A DNA stretch of 64,000 nucleotides from Paenibacillus_S vulneris (GCF_039543185.1 NZ_BAABJG010000006.1:682001-746000); one strand, 5' to 3'; positions 7,829-17,004 are shown, counted from the first letter of the stretch. Numbers and translations: made by a program. Notes: a model not told the origin generated them from the sequence alone.

Positions 7829-8989
7829 TTATTGAACTAGCTTATCCAGATACTCGACGGCCTTATAGGACATGTCCTTAATGCGGGGGATCGAAGCCTG
7901 AAGCTGCCGCTTGATCGGCTCCTCCTCCTTGACCATCTCGTCGAACTTGGCCTTCAGCATAAAACTGTTCGAGATTTGATCAATGCTCAGCACCAGCTTC
8001 TCCTCCCCGAAGATATCCTTCGAAATGCCTTTGGACTTGACGCTGTACCCGAGCACCATCGTTGGAACGTAATTGGAGTAAGCCGCAATAGTGGCATGAG
8101 TTCTTGCCCCGATAAAAAATCTCATTCTGGCTATGTAGCCCTTATATTGGATTGCCGTCAGATTACTTGGCAGCAGGAGCACCCGTCCGGTGCTCTTGAA
8201 TTCTTCTTCATACTGCTGAAGAACCTCGTAATCATTGTTTCCGCCTTCCATAACATGGGGAGTCAACGCAATCGTCATGTCGGTCGTATCCAGAATATGC
8301 TGGATAAGCTCCCTGACCGCCGTCCGGGACTCCTTATTTTTCTTCCATACCAGCGGACTGAAGTTCAGCCCTACCGTGTTGCCCTCCTGCCATCCGGCCG
8401 GCAGCTCCAGCTCTTCCTTCTCCATAGTAAATGCGGCATCGGCGCACAGCTTGACATTGGTCAGCCCTCGCGCCACAAGCATGTCGTAAGTCAAGGTTTC
8501 GCGGGCCAGAATCAGATCGAACAGCCGAAGATCCTGCAGCTTTCTATCGGACATATCCTCTTCGCCAATGGAGCAGCCCCATAGCACAAGCTTCTTGCCG
8601 TTGGCCTTGACCCTCCGGTTAATTTCGTACCACCCCGGCTGCTCGCCGTAGCAGTAGTTATCCCCGCCGATCGATAAGCAGACATCCATATAAGGAATGT
8701 GCTTCACAATATTCTGATGAATTTTACCCAGCGCATAGGTTTCATCCTTAAAGAGCTTCATCCTGGCTGCCGAGAGGAACCATTCGTAGGAATATCTTTT
8801 GATTCCGCGGGCGGACCCGTCGTAAATGCCGTCCAGCTTCGAAATGATCTTATCGGTCTCCGGTTTCCCGGATGCAAGATATACTTTGGCTCCCTGGATT
8901 TTTTCCTTAATGATCTGGGTGGACGAGCGTACTATCGCCTCACATCCTCTGTTTAGACTCCCGTCATGCGCAAACATCATAATTTTCAT
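7829..8989 (-). CDS. Polysaccharide pyruvyl transferase family protein
   Basis: 386 residues of the CsaB/WcaK-like pyruvyl transferase family. Visible are Gly-Ser-Leu-Asn-Arg-Gly-Cys-Glu-Ala at residues 10-18, Ser-Ile-Gly-Gly-Asp-Asn-Tyr near residue 105, and the C-terminal Gly-Ala-Arg-Thr-His-Ala block with Gly-Tyr-Ser-Val-Lys-Ser-Lys-Gly. Members add a ketal pyruvate from phosphoenolpyruvate to a sugar and so give the polymer negative charge. ATG at 8989 follows AGGAG. In context it probably pyruvylates an EPS sugar. Confidence 0.9.
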   Translation of the reverse strand: MKIMMFAHDGSLNRGCEAIVRSSTQIIKEKIQGAKVYLASGKPETDKIISKLDGIYDGSARGIKRYSYEWFLSAARMKLFKDETYALGKIHQNIVKHIPYMDVCLSIGGDNYCYGEQPGWYEINRRVKANGKKLVLWGCSIGEEDMSDRKLQDLRLFDLILARETLTYDMLVARGLTNVKLCADAAFTMEKEELELPAGWQEGNTVGLNFSPLVWKKNKESRTAVRELIQHILDTTDMTIALTPHVMEGGNNDYEVLQQYEEEFKSTGRVLLLPSNLTAIQYKGYIARMRFFIGARTHATIAAYSNYVPTMVLGYSVKSKGISKDIFGEEKLVLSIDQISNSFMLKAKFDEMVKEEEPIKRQLQASIPRIKDMSYKAVEYLDKLVQ

Positions 8990-9026
8990 TGTCCTGGCTC
9001 CTCCTATAGTTCCTGGCGGTGTCCCG

Positions 9027-10061
9027 CTAAGCTTTGTTCCTTAACCGGCTGTATGTGGCGGCGGCAAATAATCCGAGCGTGAATCTTTTGTTGATCATAT
9101 CGGCAATAAATTTCTCATAGGTTCCCAACGACGGGTACATCTCGCTATAAAAATAGGGCAAGGCTTCCCTCACGTACGGGTCATTGATCATGTTCCTTAC
9201 GTACTTGAACCGTTCCCCAAGGCTAATCCCTGCGGAGGATTTAAAGTACACGTAAATATAGGACATGACGCTGTTGATGAGCTTGACGGATCTCAGCTGC
9301 TGAATCCTCATCTTATCCATCGTTGTCAAATACATATCCGGAATGTCGAGGGTGTACACCTCCAGCGCCCGCTTGAAATAGTCTTTCTCCAAGATGTTCC
9401 GCGTAGCGCTGCCTATGACCTCGCGATAATGGTAGCCGGTGTAATCGATATAGCGAATGCGATCCGCATGCCTGAAAAATTGCATATTAAACAGTCCGTC
9501 TTCCCCAAGCGCCACCTTATCGGGAAATTTCACCTGATAGTCCCGGATCTGCTTATGCTTATACAATTTGCTGCAGACCGTGTTCAATTGATCCGATTTG
9601 AGAAAATAAGTTAAAACCTCTTGCTCGATATAATCCTTTTTCAAAACGGTACCGTGCGGAAACGGATAGGTTGTAATTACTTTATGGCCTTCAATCTCGC
9701 TTTCAAAATTGGAGATCACCACGTCATAATCGCCCTGCACGGCCGTGCTGTAGAGCACCTCGTACATATCCTTATCCACGTAATCGTCGGCGTCGACAAA
9801 GCCTACGAAGGCTCCGGTCGCTGCCTGAAGCCCTGCATTCCTCGCTGCGCTTACTCCCTGATTCACCTGTTGGATCAGCTTGATTCTAGAGTCCTTCTTC
9901 CGGTATTCCTCAATGACCTGCCCGCTTTGGTCCTTGGAGCCGTCATTGACGAAGATGAATTCACATTCCCGAAGCGTCTGATTCAGCAAGGATTCGATGC
10001 AATAAGCCACATACTTCTCCGCGTTATACACCGGCACAATCACACTTACCTTGATACTCAT
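9027..10061 (-). CDS. Glycosyltransferase family 2
   Basis: 344 residues from the ATG at 10061 (a GTG at 10073 would add four). The opening Val-Ser-Val-Ile-Val-Pro-Val-Tyr-Asn, Asn-Asp-Gly-Ser-Lys-Asp near residue 38 and Asp-Ala-Asp-Asp near residue 92 are the GT-A nucleotide-sugar and metal-binding motifs of GT2. The C-terminal half is typical of capsular transferases such as EpsJ-like proteins. It is an inverting transferase in the EPS block. The preferred start puts the canonical GT2 N-terminus first, but the SD is not decisive. Confidence 0.92.
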   Translation of the reverse strand: MSIKVSVIVPVYNAEKYVAYCIESLLNQTLRECEFIFVNDGSKDQSGQVIEEYRKKDSRIKLIQQVNQGVSAARNAGLQAATGAFVGFVDADDYVDKDMYEVLYSTAVQGDYDVVISNFESEIEGHKVITTYPFPHGTVLKKDYIEQEVLTYFLKSDQLNTVCSKLYKHKQIRDYQVKFPDKVALGEDGLFNMQFFRHADRIRYIDYTGYHYREVIGSATRNILEKDYFKRALEVYTLDIPDMYLTTMDKMRIQQLRSVKLINSVMSYIYVYFKSSAGISLGERFKYVRNMINDPYVREALPYFYSEMYPSLGTYEKFIADMINKRFTLGLFAAATYSRLRNKA

Positions 10062-10108
10062 GTCCCCAATCACTCCGCCACTGAAAATCTCTCTACATCC
10101 TGCATTTC

Positions 10109-11302
10109 CTATACAATCAGCCTGTACAGCTTATTCAGCTCATCTGCATTGCCATAATCCCTGCTCCTGGTGTTGGCCGCTAGCCGCTCTCTCAGCTCCT
10201 GCTTCTTATACAGCCTCTCAATCCCCTCGGCTATGCCTTCCACATTCAAATCGCATATCATGCCGTCGATTCCGTCCTCAACCTGACTCTTGGCCGTAGG
10301 ATAGTTGGTGATCAAGATCGGCTTGCCCAGTATTTGGGCCTCCGTTACCGTGACGGCTTTCCCTTCATACCGGGACGGCTGCACATAGAGATCGGCTGCC
10401 TGCATATACGGATAAGGATTCGTCTTCTTGCCTAACAAAACAAACCGGTTCTGGAGCCCAGATTCAGCAATCAGCTGACGGACCATAGCCTCATCGCCGC
10501 CGTAGCCGACAACATACCAGGCGATATCCTCATAGCCTCTGTCCTTAAGAAGCTTCAGGGCTCTAACAGCATTATCGATTCCTTTGGCATGAGACAAACG
10601 GGCTACGGAAATAATTGTAAATCGCTTGTCGTTCTTGATCGGATCCGCCGTGTCCTGATTAGCCATCGTTCTTATGAATTCCGGAGACGTAATGTTCTCG
10701 ATAACAACAACCTTGGGTTCTAACGAGGGATATTTCCCAAGAAATGACGTCCTGCAGGCATCCGATACGGCGATAATGCGGTCAAACCGGTTCCACATCC
10801 TTAAATCCAGCGATATGTCTGTATCAACATTGGAATAGTCGGTATGAATCCAGGCTATTTTGGTTCGGGCTTCGATTTTTTCTGCAACGAAATAATGAGG
10901 CCACAAGTAGCTGATAGCCACATCATAGGTTTTCTCCACCTTTGGTAAAAAGGGCAGCGCATACTTCCACATCAGCTGCATTTGGTAATAACCAGGTTCC
11001 GAGATTTTGCGCATTTTTCCCAGCAGCTCCGCATTGACCTTCGATGCGATTCTCGATAATCCGATCCGGTAATGCCTTTCCTTTAACGTTTCGGCGATCG
11101 ACTTGCGGAACGTCGTGTACTCCGGAACCTCTTCCAGCAGCCGTGCCTTTGGGGACAACAAGCTCATAAAATCCCCCTTGTGCCGGTAGAGCATCAGATC
11201 CACGGCATACCGTTCGTAATCGAAATGCTCCAGCATACTGGCCAGGCTTCGCTCCACTCCCCCGACCTCCATGTCGTAGGAAGCAATTAATAGGCTTTTC
11301 AT
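10109..11302 (-). CDS. Glycosyltransferase family 4
   Basis: 397 residues with N-terminal Gly-Gly-Val-Glu-Arg-Ser, Ser-Val-Ala-Arg-Leu-Ser-His-Ala-Lys-Gly in the middle and Glu-X7-Glu in Tyr-Glu-Gly-Lys-Ala-Val-Thr-Val-Thr-Glu. It is the third GT4 of this block and more distant from the pair at 5423-7812. ATG at 11302 has TAGGAGG six bases upstream and lies 9 bp from the stop of the preceding gene, showing operon coupling. Confidence 0.92.
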   Translation of the reverse strand: MKSLLIASYDMEVGGVERSLASMLEHFDYERYAVDLMLYRHKGDFMSLLSPKARLLEEVPEYTTFRKSIAETLKERHYRIGLSRIASKVNAELLGKMRKISEPGYYQMQLMWKYALPFLPKVEKTYDVAISYLWPHYFVAEKIEARTKIAWIHTDYSNVDTDISLDLRMWNRFDRIIAVSDACRTSFLGKYPSLEPKVVVIENITSPEFIRTMANQDTADPIKNDKRFTIISVARLSHAKGIDNAVRALKLLKDRGYEDIAWYVVGYGGDEAMVRQLIAESGLQNRFVLLGKKTNPYPYMQAADLYVQPSRYEGKAVTVTEAQILGKPILITNYPTAKSQVEDGIDGMICDLNVEGIAEGIERLYKKQELRERLAANTRSRDYGNADELNKLYRLIV

Positions 11303-11311
11303 CTATACCTC

Positions 11312-12061
11312 CTAAGTTCTCGAAACCAGCTTTCTCAGTCTTGCGATATTGTCCCCGCCAATCCACTGAGCTGCTATCGTTTTCACTTTGCTCTTCAGCC
11401 TTGCTTTGGGAGAGAGCCAGCTTTTATGGAAATGGTGCATGGCGTAGGTATGCTCCGTCATGAACTTCCGGCAATTGATATAATCGTAGGGAGAAAAATA
11501 CGTCTGCGGATAGAATACGCCTATGCCCTCCAATTCCTGATACTGGCCGTCTTGCTGCAGCCCAAGCTCCACCAGCATTCGGGTCACAATGGCCACATTG
11601 GTCAGATCGTCGAAGGTTCCGTCCTCTCTGACGAAGCTCTTGCTCTCGTAAGATTCCAGAAACCGCTGAATCAGCCTATTGCCTTTGGCTGCGCCGATCG
11701 TGCTTGTCGCTATGTAATTCTCCTGCTCGAAGCCCCAGAAAGAGGCATGATGCAGCAGGTCATCAAAGGATTTGAAGACCTCGACGTCCGTATCCATATA
11801 GATACCGCCATAGTGATACAAAGCATGGACCCGGACATAGTCGCTGACAAAAGCGAATTTTCCCGCTTCATAGGCTTGTCGAATATAGGTGTTGCTCTTA
11901 ATGTCGAAGCTGTCTTCATTCCATTCAAAGATTTCGTATCCCTGCAGATGCAGCTCCCAGCTTTGAATACAGCGTTTTACGATATCGGGCTTCTCTTTGC
12001 CCCCAAACCAGCAGTAATGAATGACTCTGGGAATTTGGCGGACTTGGTGGTTCACATTCAC
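11312..12061 (-). CDS. Capsular-polysaccharide type glycosyltransferase with DXD sugar-binding motif (GT32-like)
   Basis: 249 residues. Ile-Pro-Arg-Val-Ile-His-Tyr-Cys-Trp-Phe-Gly-Gly near the N-terminus and Gly-Gly-Ile-Tyr-Met-Asp-Thr-Asp-Val-Glu near residue 91 are hallmarks of the Gly_transf_sug (DXD) family. Start is GTG at 12061, with AGGAGG eight bases upstream. It is the first gene of the ten-gene block and sits about 115 bp downstream of an operator-bearing promoter (12178-12206). It probably adds the first or an early sugar after the priming step; the priming transferase is not in view. Confidence 0.92.
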   Translation of the reverse strand: MNVNHQVRQIPRVIHYCWFGGKEKPDIVKRCIQSWELHLQGYEIFEWNEDSFDIKSNTYIRQAYEAGKFAFVSDYVRVHALYHYGGIYMDTDVEVFKSFDDLLHHASFWGFEQENYIATSTIGAAKGNRLIQRFLESYESKSFVREDGTFDDLTNVAIVTRMLVELGLQQDGQYQELEGIGVFYPQTYFSPYDYINCRKFMTEHTYAMHHFHKSWLSPKARLKSKVKTIAAQWIGGDNIARLRKLVSRT

Positions 12062-12091
12062 TTCGTGTGCCTCCTTATGTCAGAAGAATAA

Positions 12092-12106
12092 TTCTCTATA
12101 AAGAAC
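12092..12106. promoter_or_regulatory. SinR-like box in leader of glycosyltransferase operon
   Basis: TTCTCTATAAAGAAC contains a full GTTCTTT half-site on the minus strand and the one-mismatch partner TTCTCT. Its centre is 93 bp from the promoter copy at 12185-12199, almost the same spacing as the pair before the lasso operon (94 bp). It lies just upstream of the AGGAGG of the first glycosyltransferase gene. Confidence 0.72.
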
Positions 12107-12177
12107 GTCCAGACAAAAAAATGAAGGTGTCACCACCGGTTTAAATCCCGTACAGTACTGATACTGCTTCTTCTTTC

Positions 12178-12206
12178 ATGGTAATTCTTTATAACGAACA
12201 TGTCAA
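12178..12206 (-). promoter_or_regulatory. Sigma-A promoter of the glycosyltransferase operon with operator in the spacer
   Basis: On the minus strand TTGACA (12206-12201), 17 bp, then TACCAT (12183-12178). The spacer holds GTTCGTTATAAAGAA, a SinR-like box (12185-12199). Only 10 bp separate it from the stop of the lasso ABC transporter gene and no terminator lies between, so the block can also be read through from the lasso operon. Confidence 0.78.
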
Positions 12207-12215
12207 TACAAAATT

Positions 12216-14030
12216 TTACTTTTGAGAGATCATTGTCGAATCCTGGAGCTGGTTTCCAAGCAAATGAGCGAATACTCTCCCTCTTTCCTTCGCCAGCTGT
12301 TGAAAGCCTCCCCGTTGAACGATGGCGCCTTCATCCAATACAAGGACCTGATCCGCATTGCGAATGGTCGACAACCGGTGGGCAATCACGATTATCGTCA
12401 TCGTCCCCTTTAGACGCTCCAGGGCCTCCTGGATCTTGCCCTCATTCTCCGAATCCAGGGCGCTTGTCGCTTCATCCAATACAAGGATAGACGGCCGTCT
12501 CAGTACCGCTCTCGCCAATACGAGCCGCTGGCGTTCTCCGCCCGATAACCGGACTCCCCTGTCCCCGATAAGCGTATCCAAACCCTGAGGCAGCCGGTTC
12601 ACGAATTCTCCTGCGGCAAATTGAAGTGCCTCCCGCATCTCTTCCTCCGTCGAATCCGGATTCATCAGCAGCAGATTCTCCCTGATCGTTCCGTTAAACA
12701 AGAAAGGGTCCTGCGGGACATAGCTGATCGACTTTCTCAGGCTCAGCAGATTATCCTTCGTTAGCGGCACGCCGTCGACCAGCACTTCTCCCTGCTCCGG
12801 AATCAACAGCCCCATCACAATATCGATCAGGGTGCTCTTCCCGGCACCGGATCGGCCTATGATCGCCGTCATCTGGTTCGAGGCAATACGCAGATTAATA
12901 TTGCGAAGCGCATAGCCCGTTCCATTCTGGTTATACCTGAAGTAGATATCACGGCATTCGATGCCTTCCTGAACGCGAAGCGGCTTCACCTGGTTATAAA
13001 CCTGCGTGTCTATGCTGACTTCCCTGCTTTCTCTGCATTCCTTTTGCAGCTCCGTTAAAGAGGTAAATGCAGGAATGGCCGCAGCAATCTGCTCCAGGTT
13101 CGATTGAATGCCGGTGAACCTCGGCCATAATCTGGAGAAGATCATGATGATCAGCAGCAGCTGCTCCCCTTGGGTCTGAAACAAAATAGCGGCCCCGTAA
13201 ATAAAAGCGGCGATAATCAGCGTAGAAGCCACCTTGTAAAACAGCTGCGATTTGGAGCCGAGCCTGGCGTGCTCGTATCTCTCCCGGGTAACAGCATCGC
13301 TCCAGTTCTGAAGCCAGCGGTAACGCGAAGGCTCGAGCATGTTGCTCTTGATGTCCTTGATACCGTTAAAATGATCGGTCATTCCTCCTATGTAATTCCG
13401 GGCCACGTCAGATGTCTGAGTCCCCAGCATTCGCGATCTCCGGATAAAGGAACGGGAGAACAGCGCCATCATACCGCCGCAGGCCAAAACGAACAGCGTC
13501 ATTTTTACCGACAGCCACAGCGCAATGCCGATCTGAATCACAGTAAAGATGATGGATGCCATCAGCTGCAAAAAGACGTAAGTTCCATTCGTCACCCGGC
13601 CCAGCTCATTCGTCATCGCGTTGATCAGATCCGACTTTCTTTTTCTCATAAAAAAGCTCCAGTTGGCCTGCAGTAAAGCCTGGTACGTCTCCATTCTCAG
13701 ATGGTTGACAAAGCCGGTATGGATTCGGGTATCCCGAAGACTGAGATTCCGCTGTATGACGGCCTGACCGATAACCAGCAAAAGGTAGGCTCCCAGGATC
13801 ACTCCGAGAGCAACCGGTTGAGAAAGCTCCTTTAGAGCATCCAGATATCCCAATCCAGGAATGGCGCTGACCTGCAGATTCAGGATGCCGCTTACACTGA
13901 GCAAAGGAATCAACAGAAAAATGCCCAGACCGTCCAATAGGCTGATACAGGTCATTCCCAGCAGATTCAAATACAAAATGCTGCCGGCATAGGAATGTAA
14001 TTTACGGGTGTAATACAGAACATGCTCCAT
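12216..14030 (-). CDS. Lasso peptide ABC exporter (D protein), fused permease and ATPase
   Basis: 604 residues from ATG 14030, chosen because GAGGAGG lies six bases upstream; upstream ATGs at 14045 and 14081 would overlap the previous gene. An N-terminal ABC type 1 membrane domain of about 320 residues is followed by an ATPase: Walker A Gly-Arg-Ser-Gly-Ala-Gly-Lys-Ser-Thr near 393, signature Leu-Ser-Gly-Gly-Glu-Arg-Gln near 495, Walker B Leu-Val-Leu-Asp-Glu near 513 and Ala-His-Arg H-loop. No C39 peptidase domain is present, as expected when leader removal is done by the B1/B2 pair. It should export the mature lasso peptide and confer self-protection. It is the last gene of the lasso operon. 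Confidence 0.9.
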   Translation of the reverse strand: MEHVLYYTRKLHSYAGSILYLNLLGMTCISLLDGLGIFLLIPLLSVSGILNLQVSAIPGLGYLDALKELSQPVALGVILGAYLLLVIGQAVIQRNLSLRDTRIHTGFVNHLRMETYQALLQANWSFFMRKRKSDLINAMTNELGRVTNGTYVFLQLMASIIFTVIQIGIALWLSVKMTLFVLACGGMMALFSRSFIRRSRMLGTQTSDVARNYIGGMTDHFNGIKDIKSNMLEPSRYRWLQNWSDAVTRERYEHARLGSKSQLFYKVASTLIIAAFIYGAAILFQTQGEQLLLIIMIFSRLWPRFTGIQSNLEQIAAAIPAFTSLTELQKECRESREVSIDTQVYNQVKPLRVQEGIECRDIYFRYNQNGTGYALRNINLRIASNQMTAIIGRSGAGKSTLIDIVMGLLIPEQGEVLVDGVPLTKDNLLSLRKSISYVPQDPFLFNGTIRENLLLMNPDSTEEEMREALQFAAGEFVNRLPQGLDTLIGDRGVRLSGGERQRLVLARAVLRRPSILVLDEATSALDSENEGKIQEALERLKGTMTIIVIAHRLSTIRNADQVLVLDEGAIVQRGGFQQLAKERGRVFAHLLGNQLQDSTMISQK

Positions 14031-14041
14031 TCCGTTCCTCC

Positions 14042-15232
14042 TCATGAAAAGGCTAGCCTTTTGGTTTTTCTCCATACCCATAAGAAGGGACGCAGAGGGA
14101 AATAAAGAAAATGCAGTGACTTAGGCAGCGTCAAGGTGTTGGCGTCCTCGGGATACGGATAAAAGAAGGTCAGGATAAAGAGCACCTTGCGCGTACTGGA
14201 CATCAGGGAGAACAAATGCCTCCTGTGGTATTCCGATACCTCGAGGGGCAGCGGCTCCGAATGTAAATTGACCATCTGCCGGATATAGAACAATGCATCC
14301 TGCGCCAACGCTTCGGCGCGCTTCGCCTGCGTCAATGCTCTCAATTCATCCGATAAAGGGGTGTTCAGCAGCTGAGACGTCAACAGCAAGGCTTGCGCAC
14401 CGATATGCAGATGCCCGTATTGCTGCAGCAGCCGCCGAAGCTTCGGCACATCCAGGTTCTGTGCTGCCATGCGGTCGATATCCATCAGCCAGCGCAGCCG
14501 GGACCATCCGTGCCTCGCCCCGTGGGACACCAGAAATAAAAATAAATCCTCTCTCCCCAAATAATAGACAGGATGCCGGGTAACAGCGCTTATCCTTCTT
14601 CTCTCCCACAAAGCATCAAAGCCGGGCTCTTTGCCGGGACCCGGGCCCAGCCTCCAATGTACCTCCACCTTAATTCCTTTGTGGCGGTGAAAGAAGGTGA
14701 CATGGTGATGTCTCCACTTCCAGTCATTCAGCACGGTTTGAATATATTCGTCCTTCACATAGCCGTGTCCGGCCAGCAGCTTCTCCGCCAGCTCCAGCTT
14801 GTCGATGGGGACGAGGATATCCAGGTCGCCCGAGGTCCGTAAAGAAATATCTCCATACAGATCCGCCGCAAGCACCGGCCCCTTCAGGACGAGGGTTCGT
14901 ATTTGTGCATCGGAGAACAGCTTGCATACCGCATCCATTTCCGCGCTTAAATGAAGCATTTGAAACGTGTTCTGCTTATAATCGTTTTTTAAAGCCTGAA
15001 GCACCGAAGGAGGAACCGCTTCCTGTGAATCCTTGAGCTTCCTATATAATGCGGGGAATACCCGATGATGGACCGCAAGCTCTAAGAAAGCATCCCAATC
15101 GATAGGATCAAGCTCCCCGCTGCTGCCAGAGCGCCTGCTGCCGCTTTTTCCTTCTTCGGTCTTTAGCAGAGAAAGCAAAAGCACCAGTTCCTTGGGAAAT
15201 TGCGAAAGGTCCAAAGACAACCCAGCTTCCAT
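14042..15232 (-). CDS. Nucleotidyltransferase-family tailoring protein of the lasso cluster (N protein)
   Basis: 396 residues of the NTP_transf_5 type. The polymerase-beta-like core is visible near residues 115-145: Leu-Val-Leu-Lys-Gly-Pro, then Thr-Ser-Gly-Asp-Leu-Asp-Ile-Leu-Val with the two metal-binding Asp residues. In Firmicute lasso clusters a kinase is often paired with such a protein. In the pseudomycoidin system it has been linked to adding hexoses to the phosphorylated C-terminus, which is the best guess here. ATG at 15232 has GGTGAG upstream. It lies 12 bp after the B2 stop and 11 bp before the exporter. Confidence 0.82.
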   Translation of the reverse strand: MEAGLSLDLSQFPKELVLLLSLLKTEEGKSGSRRSGSSGELDPIDWDAFLELAVHHRVFPALYRKLKDSQEAVPPSVLQALKNDYKQNTFQMLHLSAEMDAVCKLFSDAQIRTLVLKGPVLAADLYGDISLRTSGDLDILVPIDKLELAEKLLAGHGYVKDEYIQTVLNDWKWRHHHVTFFHRHKGIKVEVHWRLGPGPGKEPGFDALWERRRISAVTRHPVYYLGREDLFLFLVSHGARHGWSRLRWLMDIDRMAAQNLDVPKLRRLLQQYGHLHIGAQALLLTSQLLNTPLSDELRALTQAKRAEALAQDALFYIRQMVNLHSEPLPLEVSEYHRRHLFSLMSSTRKVLFILTFFYPYPEDANTLTLPKSLHFLYFPLRPFLWVWRKTKRLAFS

Positions 15233-15244
15233 TTTTACTCACCT

Positions 15245-15709
15245 TCAATTTCCTTTATGACTAATCCGTTTGGCGAACATGCCGACGACCTGGAACCGGG
15301 CCATCTCCTCCGCTCCCGTAATATAGAACGGGCCGCTGCGCAGCCAGGCGTGCGCAATCATTTTGCGCTGCTCGTCTCTTGCCGTCCCCAGGTAAAGCGT
15401 GCTTTCGATCCCGCGTCTTTCGAGCATTTTTAACGCCGCAATGGCTCTGACCAGACATTTGCTTTCCCAGAACGTATGCCTGCTCATCACGCGAATGATA
15501 CTGTTCACCTTGATCAGCTCATCAACATCGCTGTCTGTTTCAAGATGTGTCGTTTCCTCCATGGAGGCTCCCAGCGAAGGCGCCACCTTGGCGAAGGGCA
15601 TCGCCACAAGCACCCGGGCCCAGCCCAAATAGAACAAGGCTTCGGTTGCCAGCAGCATCGTGGCCAAGTCCAGCCGGAGAAATTTTCTAACGTTACCTGC
15701 TAAGCCCAC
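15245..15709 (-). CDS. Lasso peptide leader peptidase B2 (transglutaminase-like Cys protease)
   Basis: 154 residues from the GTG at 15709, which has GGAGGAAGGG eight bases upstream and gives the usual B2 N-terminus. The gene overlaps the B1 stop by 10 bp, so they are translationally coupled. Trp-Glu-Ser-Lys-Cys85-Leu-Val-Arg-Ala and Ala-His120-Ala-Trp are the catalytic Cys and His of the family. The usual third residue (Asp about 12 after the His) is not obvious: the region reads Gly-Pro-Phe-Tyr-Ile-Thr-Gly-Ala-Glu-Glu. It cleaves the leader of the precursor bound by B1. Confidence 0.9.
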   Translation of the reverse strand: MGLAGNVRKFLRLDLATMLLATEALFYLGWARVLVAMPFAKVAPSLGASMEETTHLETDSDVDELIKVNSIIRVMSRHTFWESKCLVRAIAALKMLERRGIESTLYLGTARDEQRKMIAHAWLRSGPFYITGAEEMARFQVVGMFAKRISHKGN

Positions 15710-15996
15710 TGAATTAGCCCTTCCTCCAGCATGTGCTCCAAAAAGGCCACGACCTGCTGCTCGCACTCGCTTTGGTCAACCTCATACTGCGACATCAGCT
15801 CGGCGACAATTTGTTCCCCGGATGAGGCGGCAGCCGTGCCCAAATAGTTCCAAATTTCACCTCCTACTTCCCCCAAGTTGTAATACTTGCTGTTCGTTAT
15901 GCTGAGCATCACCTTCTCGCCGCCCATATCGCTAACAATGTTGCCTTTAACTTGGGTAAAGTAATCCTGTAAGCCTACTTTATGATTTTGGACCAT
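15700..15996 (-). CDS. Lasso peptide B1 protein (PqqD-like RiPP recognition element)
   Basis: 98 residues from ATG 15996, with GGGAGG ten bases upstream. An upstream in-frame extension to 16131 would overlap the kinase gene and is rejected. The Gly-Glu-Lys-Val-Met-Leu, Tyr-Tyr-Asn-Leu-Gly-Glu-Val-Gly and Ile-Trp-Asn-Tyr-Leu segments are the PqqD/RRE pattern. It binds the precursor leader (Trp/Tyr-X2-Pro-X-Leu motif) and delivers it to B2. Five bases separate it from the kinase stop. Confidence 0.9.
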   Translation of the reverse strand: MVQNHKVGLQDYFTQVKGNIVSDMGGEKVMLSITNSKYYNLGEVGGEIWNYLGTAAASSGEQIVAELMSQYEVDQSECEQQVVAFLEHMLEEGLIQWA

Positions 15997-16001
15997 CTCG
16001 C

Positions 16002-16934
16002 TTAATCCTCCCTGGACAAAGTATCTAATATCAGGTTTACTAATTGCGGAGCCGTGAACCGGGTTTCCGGCCTTCTCAATTGGTACATGGAAAGGTGATT
16101 GGCTATCGCGGACGTCGTTTGGAAATGCCACTCCATCAGTCCCAAACGGGGGATGAGAAAAGGACGAAACGTATGGCAGAATAAGGTCTGCAGCTTATCC
16201 AGCTTCCCTATGGGGGCCAGGCGCAGCTCATTCTCCGTTTTGACCAGCTCAATCACTCCAGCAAGCGGCAGGGGTGACGTGACATAATGAGAAGCGACAG
16301 GAACGCAAAATTTGGTTTCCCGCCCATAGATGGATCTGTATTCTCCTGCTGCCATCCCCAAGTGATCCAAGCTATCCTGCCACAGCTTCTGCTGGGGGTA
16401 GGACGGGGTCACTACGGGCTGCTTGCCCTCCCCGGACAACGTGACGGCTATCAAATCATCACTGACCAGCGAATACCCTTGGCTTAGGAAGGTAGAGGCT
16501 AACGTCGACTTGCCTGCTCCCGATTCTCCGACAATGGCATATACCTTTCCGTTAATCGCTACGGCACTGCCATGGAGCGGAAGTATGCCTCTTTGCATCA
16601 ACAAAGCACCCATACAGGTTCCAAGAACATACAGGCGGATTAAATCCTCGTCAGCTCCGATAACCGGAGAAACCGTGATAAGACGTCCGTCCCGTATGGA
16701 ATAATAAGCAGTATCCGGCACATAAAAGAATACTTCTCCCTCTTCAACCACATGCATGAAAGGGGACTCATACAGCTTGTCGGCAAGCTTCCCTTTATCG
16801 CCCTTGCGAATCTCAATATCAGCTTCCGAGCCATCCATCCTTCGAGTCTCACACGGTAATTCCGGTAGCGGAATTTCGCTTGCAATGCGGAACCCGAAAG
16901 CTTCATAGATGACCTCGTGTTTCGTCTGTAACAT
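16002..16934 (-). CDS. HPr kinase-like lasso peptide kinase (K protein)
   Basis: 310 residues from ATG 16934 (GGAG eight bases upstream); GTG 16943 is an alternative. Residues near 105-115 (Leu-Pro-Leu-His-Gly-Ser-Ala-Val) and the P-loop Gly-Glu-Ser-Gly-Ala-Gly-Lys-Ser-Thr near 135 identify the HprK-like family. In paeninodin biosynthesis the homolog phosphorylates the C-terminal Ser of the precursor. The precursor here also ends in Ser, so the same reaction is expected. The gene follows the precursor across a 16-bp stem hairpin. Confidence 0.9.
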   Translation of the reverse strand: MLQTKHEVIYEAFGFRIASEIPLPELPCETRRMDGSEADIEIRKGDKGKLADKLYESPFMHVVEEGEVFFYVPDTAYYSIRDGRLITVSPVIGADEDLIRLYVLGTCMGALLMQRGILPLHGSAVAINGKVYAIVGESGAGKSTLASTFLSQGYSLVSDDLIAVTLSGEGKQPVVTPSYPQQKLWQDSLDHLGMAAGEYRSIYGRETKFCVPVASHYVTSPLPLAGVIELVKTENELRLAPIGKLDKLQTLFCHTFRPFLIPRLGLMEWHFQTTSAIANHLSMYQLRRPETRFTAPQLVNLILDTLSRED

Positions 16935-16965
16935 ACCTTCCACTCCATTTGCTGCCGTTTTTGCA

Positions 16966-17004
16966 TTAAAAGCCTTTATACGTGATCTGTATAAAGGCTT
17001 TTAA
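16966..17004 (-). other. Strong intercistronic hairpin between lasso precursor and kinase genes
   Basis: On the minus strand TTAAAAGCCTTTATAC and its exact complement flank a 7-nt loop, giving a perfect 16-bp stem. It starts 43 nt after the precursor stop. What follows is TGCAAAAACGG, with no T-run beyond the stem itself. It is likely a partial terminator or 3'-end stabiliser that lets the precursor be made in excess over the enzymes, a common arrangement in RiPP operons. Confidence 0.75.
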
